Assembly (NCBI GenBank): GCA_900542175.1
Contig: UQNC01000002.1
Location: 39,252-103,251 of the forward strand
Length of the DNA: 64,000 nt
Direction of reading: 5' to 3'
Source of the DNA: an uncultured Collinsella sp.
Lineage (GTDB): Bacteria > Actinomycetota > Coriobacteriia > Coriobacteriales > Coriobacteriaceae
In this document: one piece after another, positions 44,748 through 54,235 of the stretch
Layout of the letters: every line of letters starts with the position of its first letter
How positions within the stretch are numbered: the stretch's first letter is position 1
Notes under the pieces: generated by a model
The model's database searches: none
Seen by the model: only the letters and a program-made list of their open reading frames with translations
What the model was told of the DNA's origin: nothing
Made by a program: the position numbers and the translations under genes

Positions 44748-47700
44748 TTACGAGCGATATGTCGTCTTTACGTTGTAGAAGAAGTCAGGTTCCCAAATGG
44801 CTTCGAAGTGCTTCTCGGCACAATCGATTTTGCCTTGCTCGGTCGGGCGCGTATGGATATCGTTGTTTCCGCCGCCCTTAGTCTCGGTAACAAAATACAC
44901 GCGATGCTCGCCCTCGATCTCTTGCACGTAAGCCCAATCGGGGTTGTAGGCTCCTAACGGCGTGTCGATCTTAAAGCTGCTCGGCAGCTTGGCAAACACC
45001 TTGATCTCCTCGGCCTGATCAAGCTCAACGGCAAACGGCTTCTCAACCGACGACGAGTCGTAGACAACGTAGTTGTATAGACTCTTGTGGTGCGCGGACT
45101 CCCAAGCGTTCTGGCCAACATAGGCCTTAAGATCGCCAGGGTCCAAATCTTTCATCGTGTACCAATCTTCCTCGGGCAGCTTGGTGTACTTAATGCCCTT
45201 GGCAATTGCCACGGCCTTAACCTTGTTCACCTTAGAAGCCACCTGGGCTAGGAACAGCGCAGGATTGAGAGCAAACTCGTCATAGCGACCACAGCCCTCA
45301 AGAATGCGCTTGATGGTAGCACGGGTAAGACCGACGGCATCCTGCAGCTCCGCGATTGGATCGGGCAAGTCATACACTGCGCGACCTGCCGTTCGCACGA
45401 GCGCGGTCGAGCGCGCCTCGGCATTCACTCCAGCTGTGTCTACGGTCAGATCCGCACGCGTGCTCAGGATTTCAGGCACCTTCACTTCAGGCATCTTGGC
45501 AATCTCCTCGCACGCGTCCTCGACCAGCTTATCGGAGTCCACATCGACCTCAAAGCGCGTGCGTTTGCGAATGCGCTCCCAAAGCTCCTGGAAAGCAGGG
45601 TCGGCAGTCACATCCTTGCAGAGCTTAACCTCAACCTCCTTGGCCTTGTCGCGAATCTGCAGCTTCTGAGCCTTCTTGAGGATAATGCGCTCCACCTCGG
45701 TCTTAACGTTTTCCAGACCATCGGGAACAGGGACACTACCCTGCTCGGCCGCCTGCTTGAGCTCGGGTGTAATCTTGCCCTTATCATCGATGAGCCCCTG
45801 GTCCTTAAACGAGTCGAAGACGGCCTTAGACTTCTGGAAGCCCAAGAGCTCCTCGGTTCCGTCCTCGCGTTCCACCACGACATTCGAGAAAGACTCAGCG
45901 GTGAGAATGCCAAACTTGTAGCCATCCTCTTCAAACTCAGATTGCAAGTCATTGGCAAACGAATCATAGCTCTCGTTTGCGATGACGGTTAACACGTTCA
46001 CGCCCTCGTCATAGCAGCGCTCGCCGTCCTGGTCCACACACAGGCGCAGACCACGACCGATCTTTTGGCGTTTGGTCAGTTTGTCCTTGGTTTCCACCAG
46101 CGTGCCGATCTGGAACACGTTGGGGTTATCCCAGCCCTCCTTAAGGGCGGAGTGGCTCCAGATAAACTGGATGCGCTTCTTTGCACGCGTCTCGTCGTCA
46201 TCGCCGTCCGCAGGGAAGGAAAGTAGCGTCTCCTTATCACGCATGATGGTCTCGAAGGTCGAGATGTCAGCAGCTGAGGACGCTGCATCGGACGTATTCT
46301 TAAGATGCCCCTTGCCGTCCTGCGAGAAATAGCCCGAATGTACCGCAGTAGCATCCGTATCCAATTTCACGCCAGCTTCGGCATAGCGCTTGCGCCACTT
46401 GGGCGAATTCACCGCTGCGGCATATTCCTCCTCGAACATCTGCGCATACTCGCCGTTTCGCACCGGATCGTACAGGCGATACTTCTCAACCTTGTCGATA
46501 AAGAACAGCGAAAGTACCTTGATGCCGCGCGGGGCAAGCTCGAGCTGACGCTGCAGATGGTCCTCGATGGTGCTCTTGATTTGCGCGCGCTTGATAGCTT
46601 CCGCCGCAACATCACCAACAGCCTGACCAAGCTCGATGTGTTCGCCGTTCTGGAACTCGACCCATTCGTCGCCAGCAGCGGCGGAGATGTTGTTCACAAT
46701 CCAGCCGGCCTCATAGTCGGCATTCTCGCCGCTCTTGTTAAACAGGTTGTCACCCGTCTTGACGTTTACCTTTTTGCGCTTCTGAGAACCATCCTTCTGG
46801 CGCACATCAATTGTCAGCTTAGCCGTAATGGGAGAGGCGATCTTTGTAGACTCAAGCCGCACGTACGAGCCGTTCAGGTCCTCCTGCGAAAGCACAGAAT
46901 CGACGGTGATACCCTTGACCAATCCACGTTGGAAGGCATCGACAGGTGTTAAGCGATAAACTTTGTTGTACGCCTCTTTGTGGGTTGCCGAGTAACGCAG
47001 CACAAACAGCGGATTCAAGCTTCGAATAGCCTTTTTGCGTTTAGCAGTAGAGTCAACGCTCTGCGGCTCATCAATGATGACGATAGGATTGCATGAGCTT
47101 ACGAGCTCGCGCGGGCTTTGACCGCCAATGAGTCTTTCGCTCGGACGGTGGAACAGGTTACGCTTATCCCGACCACCGGTGGGCCCGGCGATCTCATCGT
47201 CATCGAAGTCGTTATCTTTGTCGAAGGCACCGATATTAATGATCATCACTTGGATGGAGCTCGAGGTGGCAAAGCTGCCCACAGGCCCCATGTCTTTGGA
47301 GTCATAGACGAAGCAGTCGAGCGGCGTCTTGTCATAGAGTATGTCGAAGTGCTTCTTGGTGCTCTCGAAGCTCTTCTTAACGCCCTCGCGAATGGCGACA
47401 CTTGGCACCACGATAATGAACTTGGTCAGCCCATAGCGACGATTGAGCTCGTAGATAGTGCGAATATAGACATAGGTCTTGCCCGTACCGGTTTCCATTT
47501 CGACGGTAAAATCGCGCAGATGCCCGTCGGTAGCAACGCTCGATGGAGCAAGTGCGTTGCCTTCTTGGATCGAATGCAGGTTGCGCTCCAGCTGAGAAGC
47601 AGAGAGACGAAGCCCGTTGGCATGGCCCACCTGGACGACCTGACCCTCATAGAGGCCGGTGCCCATCTCTGTGACAAAGTCGGAATCCATGAATTCCTGG

Positions 47701-47780
47701 CCTCGAAACAGGTCACAGACAGCATCGATGGCCTCGGTCTGGTGCTCCTGATCAGCGGAATATTTAATTTCCAAAGCCAT
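44748..47780 (-). CDS. res: Type III restriction enzyme, Res subunit
   Basis: 1010 residues. Helicase superfamily 2 motor: Walker A METGTGKTYVY at about 95-105, motif II as IIDEPQSVD, motif III-like RYSATH, and QKIGRGLRLCV as motif VI. The C-terminal endonuclease has the PD-ExK form: NPDWAYV followed by YFVTETKGG. With Mod it makes an ATP-dependent restriction complex cutting 25-27 bp from inverted sites, as in EcoP15I-type enzymes. Three bases after mod, last gene of a four-gene operon. Full length and intact. Confidence 0.95.
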   Translation of the reverse strand: MALEIKYSADQEHQTEAIDAVCDLFRGQEFMDSDFVTEMGTGLYEGQVVQVGHANGLRLSASQLERNLHSIQEGNALAPSSVATDGHLRDFTVEMETGTGKTYVYIRTIYELNRRYGLTKFIIVVPSVAIREGVKKSFESTKKHFDILYDKTPLDCFVYDSKDMGPVGSFATSSSIQVMIINIGAFDKDNDFDDDEIAGPTGGRDKRNLFHRPSERLIGGQSPRELVSSCNPIVIIDEPQSVDSTAKRKKAIRSLNPLFVLRYSATHKEAYNKVYRLTPVDAFQRGLVKGITVDSVLSQEDLNGSYVRLESTKIASPITAKLTIDVRQKDGSQKRKKVNVKTGDNLFNKSGENADYEAGWIVNNISAAAGDEWVEFQNGEHIELGQAVGDVAAEAIKRAQIKSTIEDHLQRQLELAPRGIKVLSLFFIDKVEKYRLYDPVRNGEYAQMFEEEYAAAVNSPKWRKRYAEAGVKLDTDATAVHSGYFSQDGKGHLKNTSDAASSAADISTFETIMRDKETLLSFPADGDDDETRAKKRIQFIWSHSALKEGWDNPNVFQIGTLVETKDKLTKRQKIGRGLRLCVDQDGERCYDEGVNVLTVIANESYDSFANDLQSEFEEDGYKFGILTAESFSNVVVEREDGTEELLGFQKSKAVFDSFKDQGLIDDKGKITPELKQAAEQGSVPVPDGLENVKTEVERIILKKAQKLQIRDKAKEVEVKLCKDVTADPAFQELWERIRKRTRFEVDVDSDKLVEDACEEIAKMPEVKVPEILSTRADLTVDTAGVNAEARSTALVRTAGRAVYDLPDPIAELQDAVGLTRATIKRILEGCGRYDEFALNPALFLAQVASKVNKVKAVAIAKGIKYTKLPEEDWYTMKDLDPGDLKAYVGQNAWESAHHKSLYNYVVYDSSSVEKPFAVELDQAEEIKVFAKLPSSFKIDTPLGAYNPDWAYVQEIEGEHRVYFVTETKGGGNNDIHTRPTEQGKIDCAEKHFEAIWEPDFFYNVKTTYRS

Positions 47781-47783
47781 GCG

Positions 47784-49718
47784 TTACACCGTCCTCAGCT
47801 GTACCTCGTAGCCAGCCCGCTCCTCCACGCGCCTAAACGCTTGGACAGCATTAAGCTTGAGCGTATCAGTAAGGATCGAGTCGCGCATAAGCACACGACG
47901 TGGCTCCATGTCGGCGATAGCATCGAGCGCTTCCATGGTCAGGCCGTCCGCCAGACAGCACACGAGCTCGCCGCAGGCGACGGAATATACGGGGTAGCCG
48001 GCGACTTCTTCCTTCTCGACAGGAAGCGTGAGCTCGAGTCCCCATTTGAGCATCATCTCAAAGACGATATCCATATCGGAGCGGTCAGGCTTGACAACGT
48101 CAAGGACGAGCTGCCCGGGCTGGGGCTTATCGATGCCAGAATGGTCAAGCGAAAACACGCGGAAACCGATGTCAGGCAGCTTCTTGGGACCCTCGTCAAG
48201 TTTAAGCTGAACGTTGGCGTCTTCAATCTCGGCCTTGATCTTATCGCCTGCACGACGAATGCGCTCTTCGCCGATTTCACAGAGAGACCCAAATGCATCG
48301 TTTGGTTCAGGGAGCTGCACGAGTATTGCTCTAAGCTGAACAGAGTTTTTAAAGGCATAGCCCATTGCAGCAGCGGCAGTCGTGGCAGAACCGCTGAAAA
48401 AATCCATGACAATGTCATCCTCATTTAGTGTGACTAATTCTAAGCACTTAGATAGAAGGGAGACAGGTTTCGGGAAATCAAAGGCGGAACCGAGATTTAT
48501 TTTGTCATGATCCTTTTTTGCATTGTCATTCGAATAGCTATTGTTCACCAATTCAAGAGAGCTCATCTTTGTCGAACGATCGATAGTATCGACGAAATAG
48601 TTGCCCTTTGAATCCTTGTTTATTGTTGCATTGCGATAGGTCTTCGTATAAATGCGTTTCCTATCTCGACCCTTTTTAATTTCAACAAAACCATGTTCGT
48701 AGCCGAATTTAAACTTGGCAAGACTCCAGCGCCAAACCCAGTCCTTAGGAGCATGTTTTCCTTCATGCCGGTCATCATGGCCCTGTTTTGTCCCGCCAGG
48801 GTAATACGTTTCGCCATCAACATCAATGGGGAAATCCATTGCGGGGTTATACCAAAGCGAATCGTAGTCGAGAGTCTGGTTCAGCTTGTACGGACCTCTT
48901 TCCCCAACATAATCGTCAGCGGCGATATAAGAGTCGTCTTCAACTTCAAAGCCATTTAGCTGCAAGGCAGACGCATCTCGCGCATAAACGAAGACGCAAT
49001 CATGGTTAAGTGCAATTGTGGCGCTATGGTCTTTACCGGACTTCTTCGTCACTCGCGGCAAAGATGCGACATAGTTATCTTCCCCAAATATTTCATCGCA
49101 AAGAAAACGCAGATTTTTCTCTTCATGGTTATCAATGCTGATAAAGATAACTCCATCATTGCGTAGAAGCTCCCTCGCGAGTCTCAGCCTGGGATACATC
49201 ATCGAGCACCAATCACTATGGTAACGACCGCTCGTATCGGCGTTGGACTGGTTGGCTAGCCCTGCCTGCTCCTTGTAGTTCTCGATGGTGTCGCCAAACT
49301 TATCCTTGTAGACAAAGTCGTGGCCCGTGTTATAGGGGGGATCGATATAGATCATCTTGACCTTGCCGTGATAGCCGCTCTGCAGCAGTTTCAGCACCTC
49401 AAGATTATCGCCTTCGATATAGATGTTGTCGGAGTCAAAGCTGCCGTCCTCGCCATCGCGGCCACGGCTCTTCTCAACGCAAGGGCGCAACGTGGCAGTG
49501 CTCGGCGTCTGCGACTGACGAATGGCGTCCATCTTGCCAGGCCAGGTAAAGGCGTAGCGCTCCTGGCCCTCGTCGACCTCGTCACCAAGCTCCAAGCGCA
49601 GCTTATCAAAGTCGATACCGCTCTCGGTGAATACCTCGGGCATCAACTCTTTGAGCTGCGCCAGATAGTCTTCCACGAGGTCTTCGGACTCGAGGTTCAT
49701 CTTCTCGATCTCAGCCAT
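47784..49718 (-). CDS. mod: Type III DNA methyltransferase, Mod subunit
   Basis: 644 residues. Beta-class order: catalytic DPPYNTG at 126-132 precedes the AdoMet motif DFFSGSATTAAAA at about 434. Between them is the target-recognition region (about 200-420), which is noticeably more AT-rich than the flanks, as expected for a swapped recognition domain. It modifies one strand of a short asymmetric site, probably N6-methyladenine. It overlaps the DUF4391 gene by eight bases. Intact, no homopolymer tract seen inside. Confidence 0.95.
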   Translation of the reverse strand: MAEIEKMNLESEDLVEDYLAQLKELMPEVFTESGIDFDKLRLELGDEVDEGQERYAFTWPGKMDAIRQSQTPSTATLRPCVEKSRGRDGEDGSFDSDNIYIEGDNLEVLKLLQSGYHGKVKMIYIDPPYNTGHDFVYKDKFGDTIENYKEQAGLANQSNADTSGRYHSDWCSMMYPRLRLARELLRNDGVIFISIDNHEEKNLRFLCDEIFGEDNYVASLPRVTKKSGKDHSATIALNHDCVFVYARDASALQLNGFEVEDDSYIAADDYVGERGPYKLNQTLDYDSLWYNPAMDFPIDVDGETYYPGGTKQGHDDRHEGKHAPKDWVWRWSLAKFKFGYEHGFVEIKKGRDRKRIYTKTYRNATINKDSKGNYFVDTIDRSTKMSSLELVNNSYSNDNAKKDHDKINLGSAFDFPKPVSLLSKCLELVTLNEDDIVMDFFSGSATTAAAAMGYAFKNSVQLRAILVQLPEPNDAFGSLCEIGEERIRRAGDKIKAEIEDANVQLKLDEGPKKLPDIGFRVFSLDHSGIDKPQPGQLVLDVVKPDRSDMDIVFEMMLKWGLELTLPVEKEEVAGYPVYSVACGELVCCLADGLTMEALDAIADMEPRRVLMRDSILTDTLKLNAVQAFRRVEERAGYEVQLRTV

Positions 49719-50481
49719 TGCAGATCTCCTTTATCTCGTCGGTCGTCTGACCGAGCTCCTTTTCCAGCTTTTTGAGTTCCATGCGCAGGTGCGCAGATTC
49801 ATTCAGGGTCAATTCCCGATCACGGCGCCGTCGCTTGGTGTCCTCAACTTGCGAGGCGAGCGCATCTCTCCGCGCCACCAATCCTTCCAGACGCCCATAA
49901 TCCCGTTCCGTACACGCTGGAAAGAATCCCAGCGACGGAACCGCGCGCGAAAGTCGCACTGCCCAGGCAATGCTGCGCAGATAGGTCAGAAGGTTCGCCT
50001 GCGGCAATCGCTCAAACGCGAGTGCATCCAAAAACGGCGCATACCGTGTGTCACCAGGATCGAATGCCCCCGTTGACTCAACGTCGTCAATCACCATGGC
50101 ACCCTGCTCAGCAAAGCTCTTACGCGTCGTTGCCAGCGAAATGCAAGCCTCGTCCTCGCCGCCAAACAGAATCACCGTCGGATTGGGGAAACACTTGTGG
50201 ACGAGCCTTGCCACCTCGGCATAAGCCGCCCCACGAGACAATTCGCACCGCAGGATAAGTACACTCTGAATATCGTGCTCATCATCCTGAACGGGTGCGA
50301 TGCGCGTCGTGGACTTTTGCACGGTGGCAAAGTGCGTAAGCGCAGCTACGCGATCGAGCACTTTCTGCTCGGTCTTTGTAAGCTGAGCTTGGCGCGTGAG
50401 CACCGTCTTGGGTATGCGTCTATCGCCCGCCAGAGCGGCATCGGGCAAACAGAACACGTCGTTCCAGTCAAAACCTCTCAT
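49711..50481 (-). CDS. DUF4391 protein of the type III restriction operon
   Basis: 256 residues. FDWNDVFCLPD at the start, an AYAEVARLVHKCFPNPTVILFGG core, YLRSIAWAVRLSRAVPSLGF, and a C-terminal coiled coil that ends the protein (RRDALASQVEDTKRRRRDREL onward). The family regularly stands between a helicase and Mod; its function is unknown, but the coiled coil suggests a scaffold or regulator role. ATGA overlap with the upstream helicase and an eight-base overlap with mod show tight coupling. Confidence 0.85.
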   Translation of the reverse strand: MRGFDWNDVFCLPDAALAGDRRIPKTVLTRQAQLTKTEQKVLDRVAALTHFATVQKSTTRIAPVQDDEHDIQSVLILRCELSRGAAYAEVARLVHKCFPNPTVILFGGEDEACISLATTRKSFAEQGAMVIDDVESTGAFDPGDTRYAPFLDALAFERLPQANLLTYLRSIAWAVRLSRAVPSLGFFPACTERDYGRLEGLVARRDALASQVEDTKRRRRDRELTLNESAHLRMELKKLEKELGQTTDEIKEICNG

Positions 50482-53400
50482 CGCAACACCGCAAAACTGA
50501 TCAGCGAGTAATCGTCGAAGCCAAGGCTCGTACCCGTTCCCACTTCACCCAGCGAGAACAGGTTCTCAATGCCCTTGTCCTGCTGCACGCCGCTAATGGT
50601 GGCAACCACTTTGTCCAAGAGCTCGGTATAAGCGCCCATACGCTCGCCGTCGCGTGTCTCGCGGTTAAAGTCGCGACATAGCTCCGCAATTGGCTCGGAT
50701 TCGCCCGCACAACAGGCGCGCATCATATCGAGCGCATGCTTGGGCTGTGTATGCTTGGTCATCACATCGCCGTCAGCCGATACGTACACCACGTAATACG
50801 GGAAGGTAGGATTCGTGTCCCTGGGGTTCGCATTCTCATCGTTTTGCGCCAAACAGAACACCACGCCCGGCGCGACGGAATCACGCAGTTCATCGGGAAT
50901 GCGCGCCACCGCATGCATACCAGCCGGCGAATTTTCTAAAAGACCCGGGTGTTCCTTTTCATAGCGCTGCAATTCAACACGAAAATCATCAAAGGCGAAG
51001 TCGGTGATCGAGATGCCGCCTGAAATATCCTCCAGGTCCAGCACCTCGCTCTTGAGCTGCTGAAGTTGCTGGCGACGATACTTGAGGTCGTTCATCTCGC
51101 CCGTTGCTTTGGACTCCAGCACGTTCTCCTCGCCGGTGGCAGAAGCGTCAAGCAGGGCCATACGGCCCTTCACGCGGCTTTCGAGTTGAATGTACTCATC
51201 GAGTGCGATGTCGGGCCAAAAGTCCACCAACTGAATTTGCGTGTTGGTGGAGCTCAAACGGTCGATACGACCAAAGCGCTGGATAATGCGCACCGGATTC
51301 CAGTGAATGTCATAGTTGACGAGACAGTCGCAGTCCTGAAGATTTTGGCCCTCGGAGATGCAGTCCGTGGCAAAGACAACATCGATTTCGCCTGCAGCGA
51401 GAGACGCCTCGGGCAGCTCCTTGGAGCGCGGACTAAAGTACGCCAGGATGTTCTCGAAGGTGGTGCGGCGCAACTTAAGCGAGTAAGTGCGATTTGCACT
51501 TCCGGCAACCTCGGCACACTCAAGGCCGAGCTCGTTCTTAAGGCGGGGCGCCAGCTGCTCAAATAGATAGTCCGCCGTGTCCGCAAACGCCGTGAATACG
51601 AGCACTTTGCGGTTGCCGGGGTTGTAGGGGTTATTGACCTTATCGACTATGAACTTGTAGAGCTCATCCAACTTGGCATCACGCTCGGGTGTTACGGCAT
51701 TGGCGTAGTCGAGCAGACGGTGCAGCACGGTGATGTCAAAGTCTAAATCGCTGCCCAGACGCAAGGCATCAACATCGCGCAGGTCAACGCGAACCTTTCC
51801 ACCGCGCTCGATTTCCTCGGCGTCATCGTCATCCATGCCATCCTCGATGCCCTCCGCATCATAGCTGCCCGCTCCCATGGCCGCAGGGTCATTGAGCTGT
51901 GCGCGGAGCTCCTCGCATCCCGCCAGGATGCGCGAGAGCGTAATTCGGAAACTGTTAACCGAAGATTCCATTCGCTTGAGCACGTTTACGCGCATAAGGT
52001 TGGCAACAGCACCCGTACGGTGAACCTGGCTCTCAAAGTCCTTGCCCCAGGTGTCGCCGTAACGATTCTCGTACTTACGACGCTTATCGCTGCGTACATA
52101 AGAAAGCAGCTGATACTGCGCAAACGTGAGCTGAGCGATCATGTCATTGAGCTCAGCGATAGGCGGAAGCTCCCCCGCAAAATCGATTGGCGTGGTAATA
52201 GAGAGGGGCTTGCAACGCTGTGGGAACGTACCCGAAGCGGCGCCATAGTACTTAGAGATATGCTTGCGGCTGCGCGCGATGGTAAGCACGTCGAGCAGCT
52301 TAAAGTAATCGGCGTTGACGGCGTTGACGAAGCTCTCGGTGGTGCGCTCGGCATCGTCGAGCTTGCTCCACTCGTTGAAGCGCGTTTGTGCGGTACGGCA
52401 TACCTGAGTAATCGACTCAATGCCGTCAGTATCCGCCAGATACGCATCATCGCCCTCGGTGATGAGCTCAATCTGGTTGCGGAGGTCCAGCAGACGATTG
52501 TTCACAGGCGTAGCCGAGAGCATCAGCACCTTGGTGCGCCGTCCACTCTTAATTACGTCCTCGATAAGTCGCGTGTAGCGGTCTTTTTTCTCGGAATCCG
52601 TGCTCTTGTTACGGAAGTTGTGACTCTCATCGATCACCAACAGATCGTAGTGGCCCCAGCGAAGGTGTTCCAGGTCCACATCACCGCTCGTGCCCGTATA
52701 ACGGGACAGATCGGTGTGATTGAGCACAGTGTAATTAAGACGATCATCCGCCAACGGGTTGCGGTCATCGTTATCTTGCGTCCACAGCGTCCAGTTATCG
52801 CGCAAGCGTTTAGGTGCCAGGACCAAAATGCGGTCGTTGCGCTCCTGGTAATACTTAATAACAGCGAGCGCCTCGTAAGTCTTACCCAGACCGACGCTAT
52901 CGGCGATGATGCAACCCTTGTACTTCTCGAGCTTACGGATGGCGCCCACCACGGCGTCCTTTTGGAAGTCGTAGAGCTTGTTCCAGACAACGGACTCCTC
53001 AAACTTGAGGCCGGGCCTCAAGTCGTTATCTTCGTCGGAAAGGTAATCGCGGAATAAGTGGTAAAGCGTGAGAAAATAGACAAACTCGGGCGGATTCTCG
53101 CGGTAGAGCGTGCCCACCTGGGCCGCCACCTCATCGGTAACATCGGCGACCATCGCAGGCTTATCCCAGACGGACTCAAACATCGCCTTTAGGCCGGCAG
53201 CTTCCGTCGCGCCCTCGTAGTGGCTTACGCCCATTACGGTGTTGGGGCGGCGCTCGTAACCGAGTCCTTCCTGGGTAAAGTCAGCGGCGGCACCCATGAA
53301 AGCATGGTCGTCGCCATTGGGGTTCTCGACTATATAGGTACCTCCGGGCTGAATTGCCCCGTTCATCTTGGCAGATTGAAACTCGCACTTAGCGCGCACC

Positions 53401-53726
53401 CATTCGGCGCATTCACGGGCAATGGCGCGTTGATTGAGGTTGTTGCGCAGCGTGAGCTCGAGACCCAAGCCGCCCACGCCACGCTCGCGCGAGCATTGCG
53501 ATATGGCAAACTGACGTGGGTCTTTGTCGGAAGCCATGCGCTTAACGAACGTGGGCTCGCTAAAGAGAAAGCGCACTGAGTCAACTTTCTCCAGCTCTTC
53601 TTTGAGCTCGGAGAAAGCAAAGACCGTAAAGTAGCTGCTAATGATTGAAAGCTTGGCGCCCTCATCGATGGATTTAGCGAGCGCGTCTCCCAGACGATTG
53701 CGTCCGACGTTATCGAGAAACTCCAT
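50478..53726 (-). CDS. PLD-like/SNF2-type helicase of the type III restriction operon
   Basis: 1082 residues from ATG 53726; the frame extends to TTG 53756, but AAGGA favours the ATG. The N-terminal 170 residues resemble a phospholipase-D-like domain (AKLSIISSYFTVFAF), though a full HKD is not seen. Then SF2/SNF2: Q-like YDFQKDAVVGAI, Walker A DSVGLGKTYEAL, DESHNFRN as motif II, LSATPVNN as motif III, VFTAFADTADYLFEQL, and QRFGRIDRLSS as motif VI. First gene of the operon, ending in ATGA overlap with DUF4391. It may clear or move DNA for the restriction complex, or act as a separate defence module. Confidence 0.85.
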   Translation of the reverse strand: MEFLDNVGRNRLGDALAKSIDEGAKLSIISSYFTVFAFSELKEELEKVDSVRFLFSEPTFVKRMASDKDPRQFAISQCSRERGVGGLGLELTLRNNLNQRAIARECAEWVRAKCEFQSAKMNGAIQPGGTYIVENPNGDDHAFMGAAADFTQEGLGYERRPNTVMGVSHYEGATEAAGLKAMFESVWDKPAMVADVTDEVAAQVGTLYRENPPEFVYFLTLYHLFRDYLSDEDNDLRPGLKFEESVVWNKLYDFQKDAVVGAIRKLEKYKGCIIADSVGLGKTYEALAVIKYYQERNDRILVLAPKRLRDNWTLWTQDNDDRNPLADDRLNYTVLNHTDLSRYTGTSGDVDLEHLRWGHYDLLVIDESHNFRNKSTDSEKKDRYTRLIEDVIKSGRRTKVLMLSATPVNNRLLDLRNQIELITEGDDAYLADTDGIESITQVCRTAQTRFNEWSKLDDAERTTESFVNAVNADYFKLLDVLTIARSRKHISKYYGAASGTFPQRCKPLSITTPIDFAGELPPIAELNDMIAQLTFAQYQLLSYVRSDKRRKYENRYGDTWGKDFESQVHRTGAVANLMRVNVLKRMESSVNSFRITLSRILAGCEELRAQLNDPAAMGAGSYDAEGIEDGMDDDDAEEIERGGKVRVDLRDVDALRLGSDLDFDITVLHRLLDYANAVTPERDAKLDELYKFIVDKVNNPYNPGNRKVLVFTAFADTADYLFEQLAPRLKNELGLECAEVAGSANRTYSLKLRRTTFENILAYFSPRSKELPEASLAAGEIDVVFATDCISEGQNLQDCDCLVNYDIHWNPVRIIQRFGRIDRLSSTNTQIQLVDFWPDIALDEYIQLESRVKGRMALLDASATGEENVLESKATGEMNDLKYRRQQLQQLKSEVLDLEDISGGISITDFAFDDFRVELQRYEKEHPGLLENSPAGMHAVARIPDELRDSVAPGVVFCLAQNDENANPRDTNPTFPYYVVYVSADGDVMTKHTQPKHALDMMRACCAGESEPIAELCRDFNRETRDGERMGAYTELLDKVVATISGVQQDKGIENLFSLGEVGTGTSLGFDDYSLISFAVLR

Positions 53727-53756
53727 CAGCACACCGTCCTTAAGACGGCGTGCCAA

Positions 53757-54114
53757 GCTATTTCATTATTGACCGAGAGGGAACGCCCGCTTCGAAGCGC
53801 CCCCCCCCCGAAGTTTATCCGCAGGTATATCCACGAAGTACACTCCAGGTTTATTTGCTATCGTCTCAGGACGCAGAGGCCCCTTGCTAAAACTTTATCC
53901 ATTTTCCCCTAACTATAGAGAAGCGTCGGGACAATTTCGACAAGCGGGTTATCTTTACGACCTCAATAATTTGTTGCGCAATTAATAGGCACCGTTCATG
54001 TACTTCGTGGATGCCCCCATATAAGCCCAAATAAGCGTCCCAAATGAGCGCTGTACCACGTATCTGCTCCGATTTGCTCAGACCTGTCACTCGCAACACC
54101 CAGTTCCTAATAAG
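53757..54114. other. Leader region of the restriction operon
   Basis: No convincing gene. It contains a CGCTTCGAAGCG palindrome (53788-53799) directly followed by ten C on the plus strand (53800-53809), which is a G10 tract in the operon's 5' region. A 70-residue minus-strand frame at 53887-54099 has only non-ATG starts and is not called. Confidence 0.6.
53800..53809 (-). repeat. G10 homopolymer tract in the 5' region of the restriction operon
   Basis: Ten consecutive C on the plus strand, i.e. ten G on the coding strand, 74-83 bp before the helicase ATG. Tracts of this length slip during replication, and type III systems are well-known phase-variable loci. Confidence 0.8.
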
Positions 54115-54219
54115 CTAGCACAAGTTAAGCAAATACATTCGAGACGCCGATTCGGCTGATTGAATAGGGCAACCCACAAAAAGCAAAACCATAAGCAAAG
54201 TGGAAAAGGCTGCAGCCAT
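54115..54219 (-). CDS. Possible tiny lipoprotein or its remnant
   Basis: 34 codons reading MAAAFSTLLMVLLFVGC at the start, a plausible lipoprotein signal with an LFVGC lipobox, then a short polar tail. The best ribosome site (TAGGAG right after the CBS-protein stop) is instead spaced for an ATG at 54228 in another frame. So this may be a lysis- or immunity-like peptide or simply decayed sequence. Confidence 0.25.
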   Translation of the reverse strand: MAAAFSTLLMVLLFVGCPIQSAESASRMYLLNLC

Positions 54220-54235
54220 CAAGCATGTCGTGCTC

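Noticed and set aside
53887..54099. 70-codon minus-strand frame in the restriction operon leader
   Set aside because: Starts only with GTG or TTG, weak ribosome site, no family; left as intergenic.
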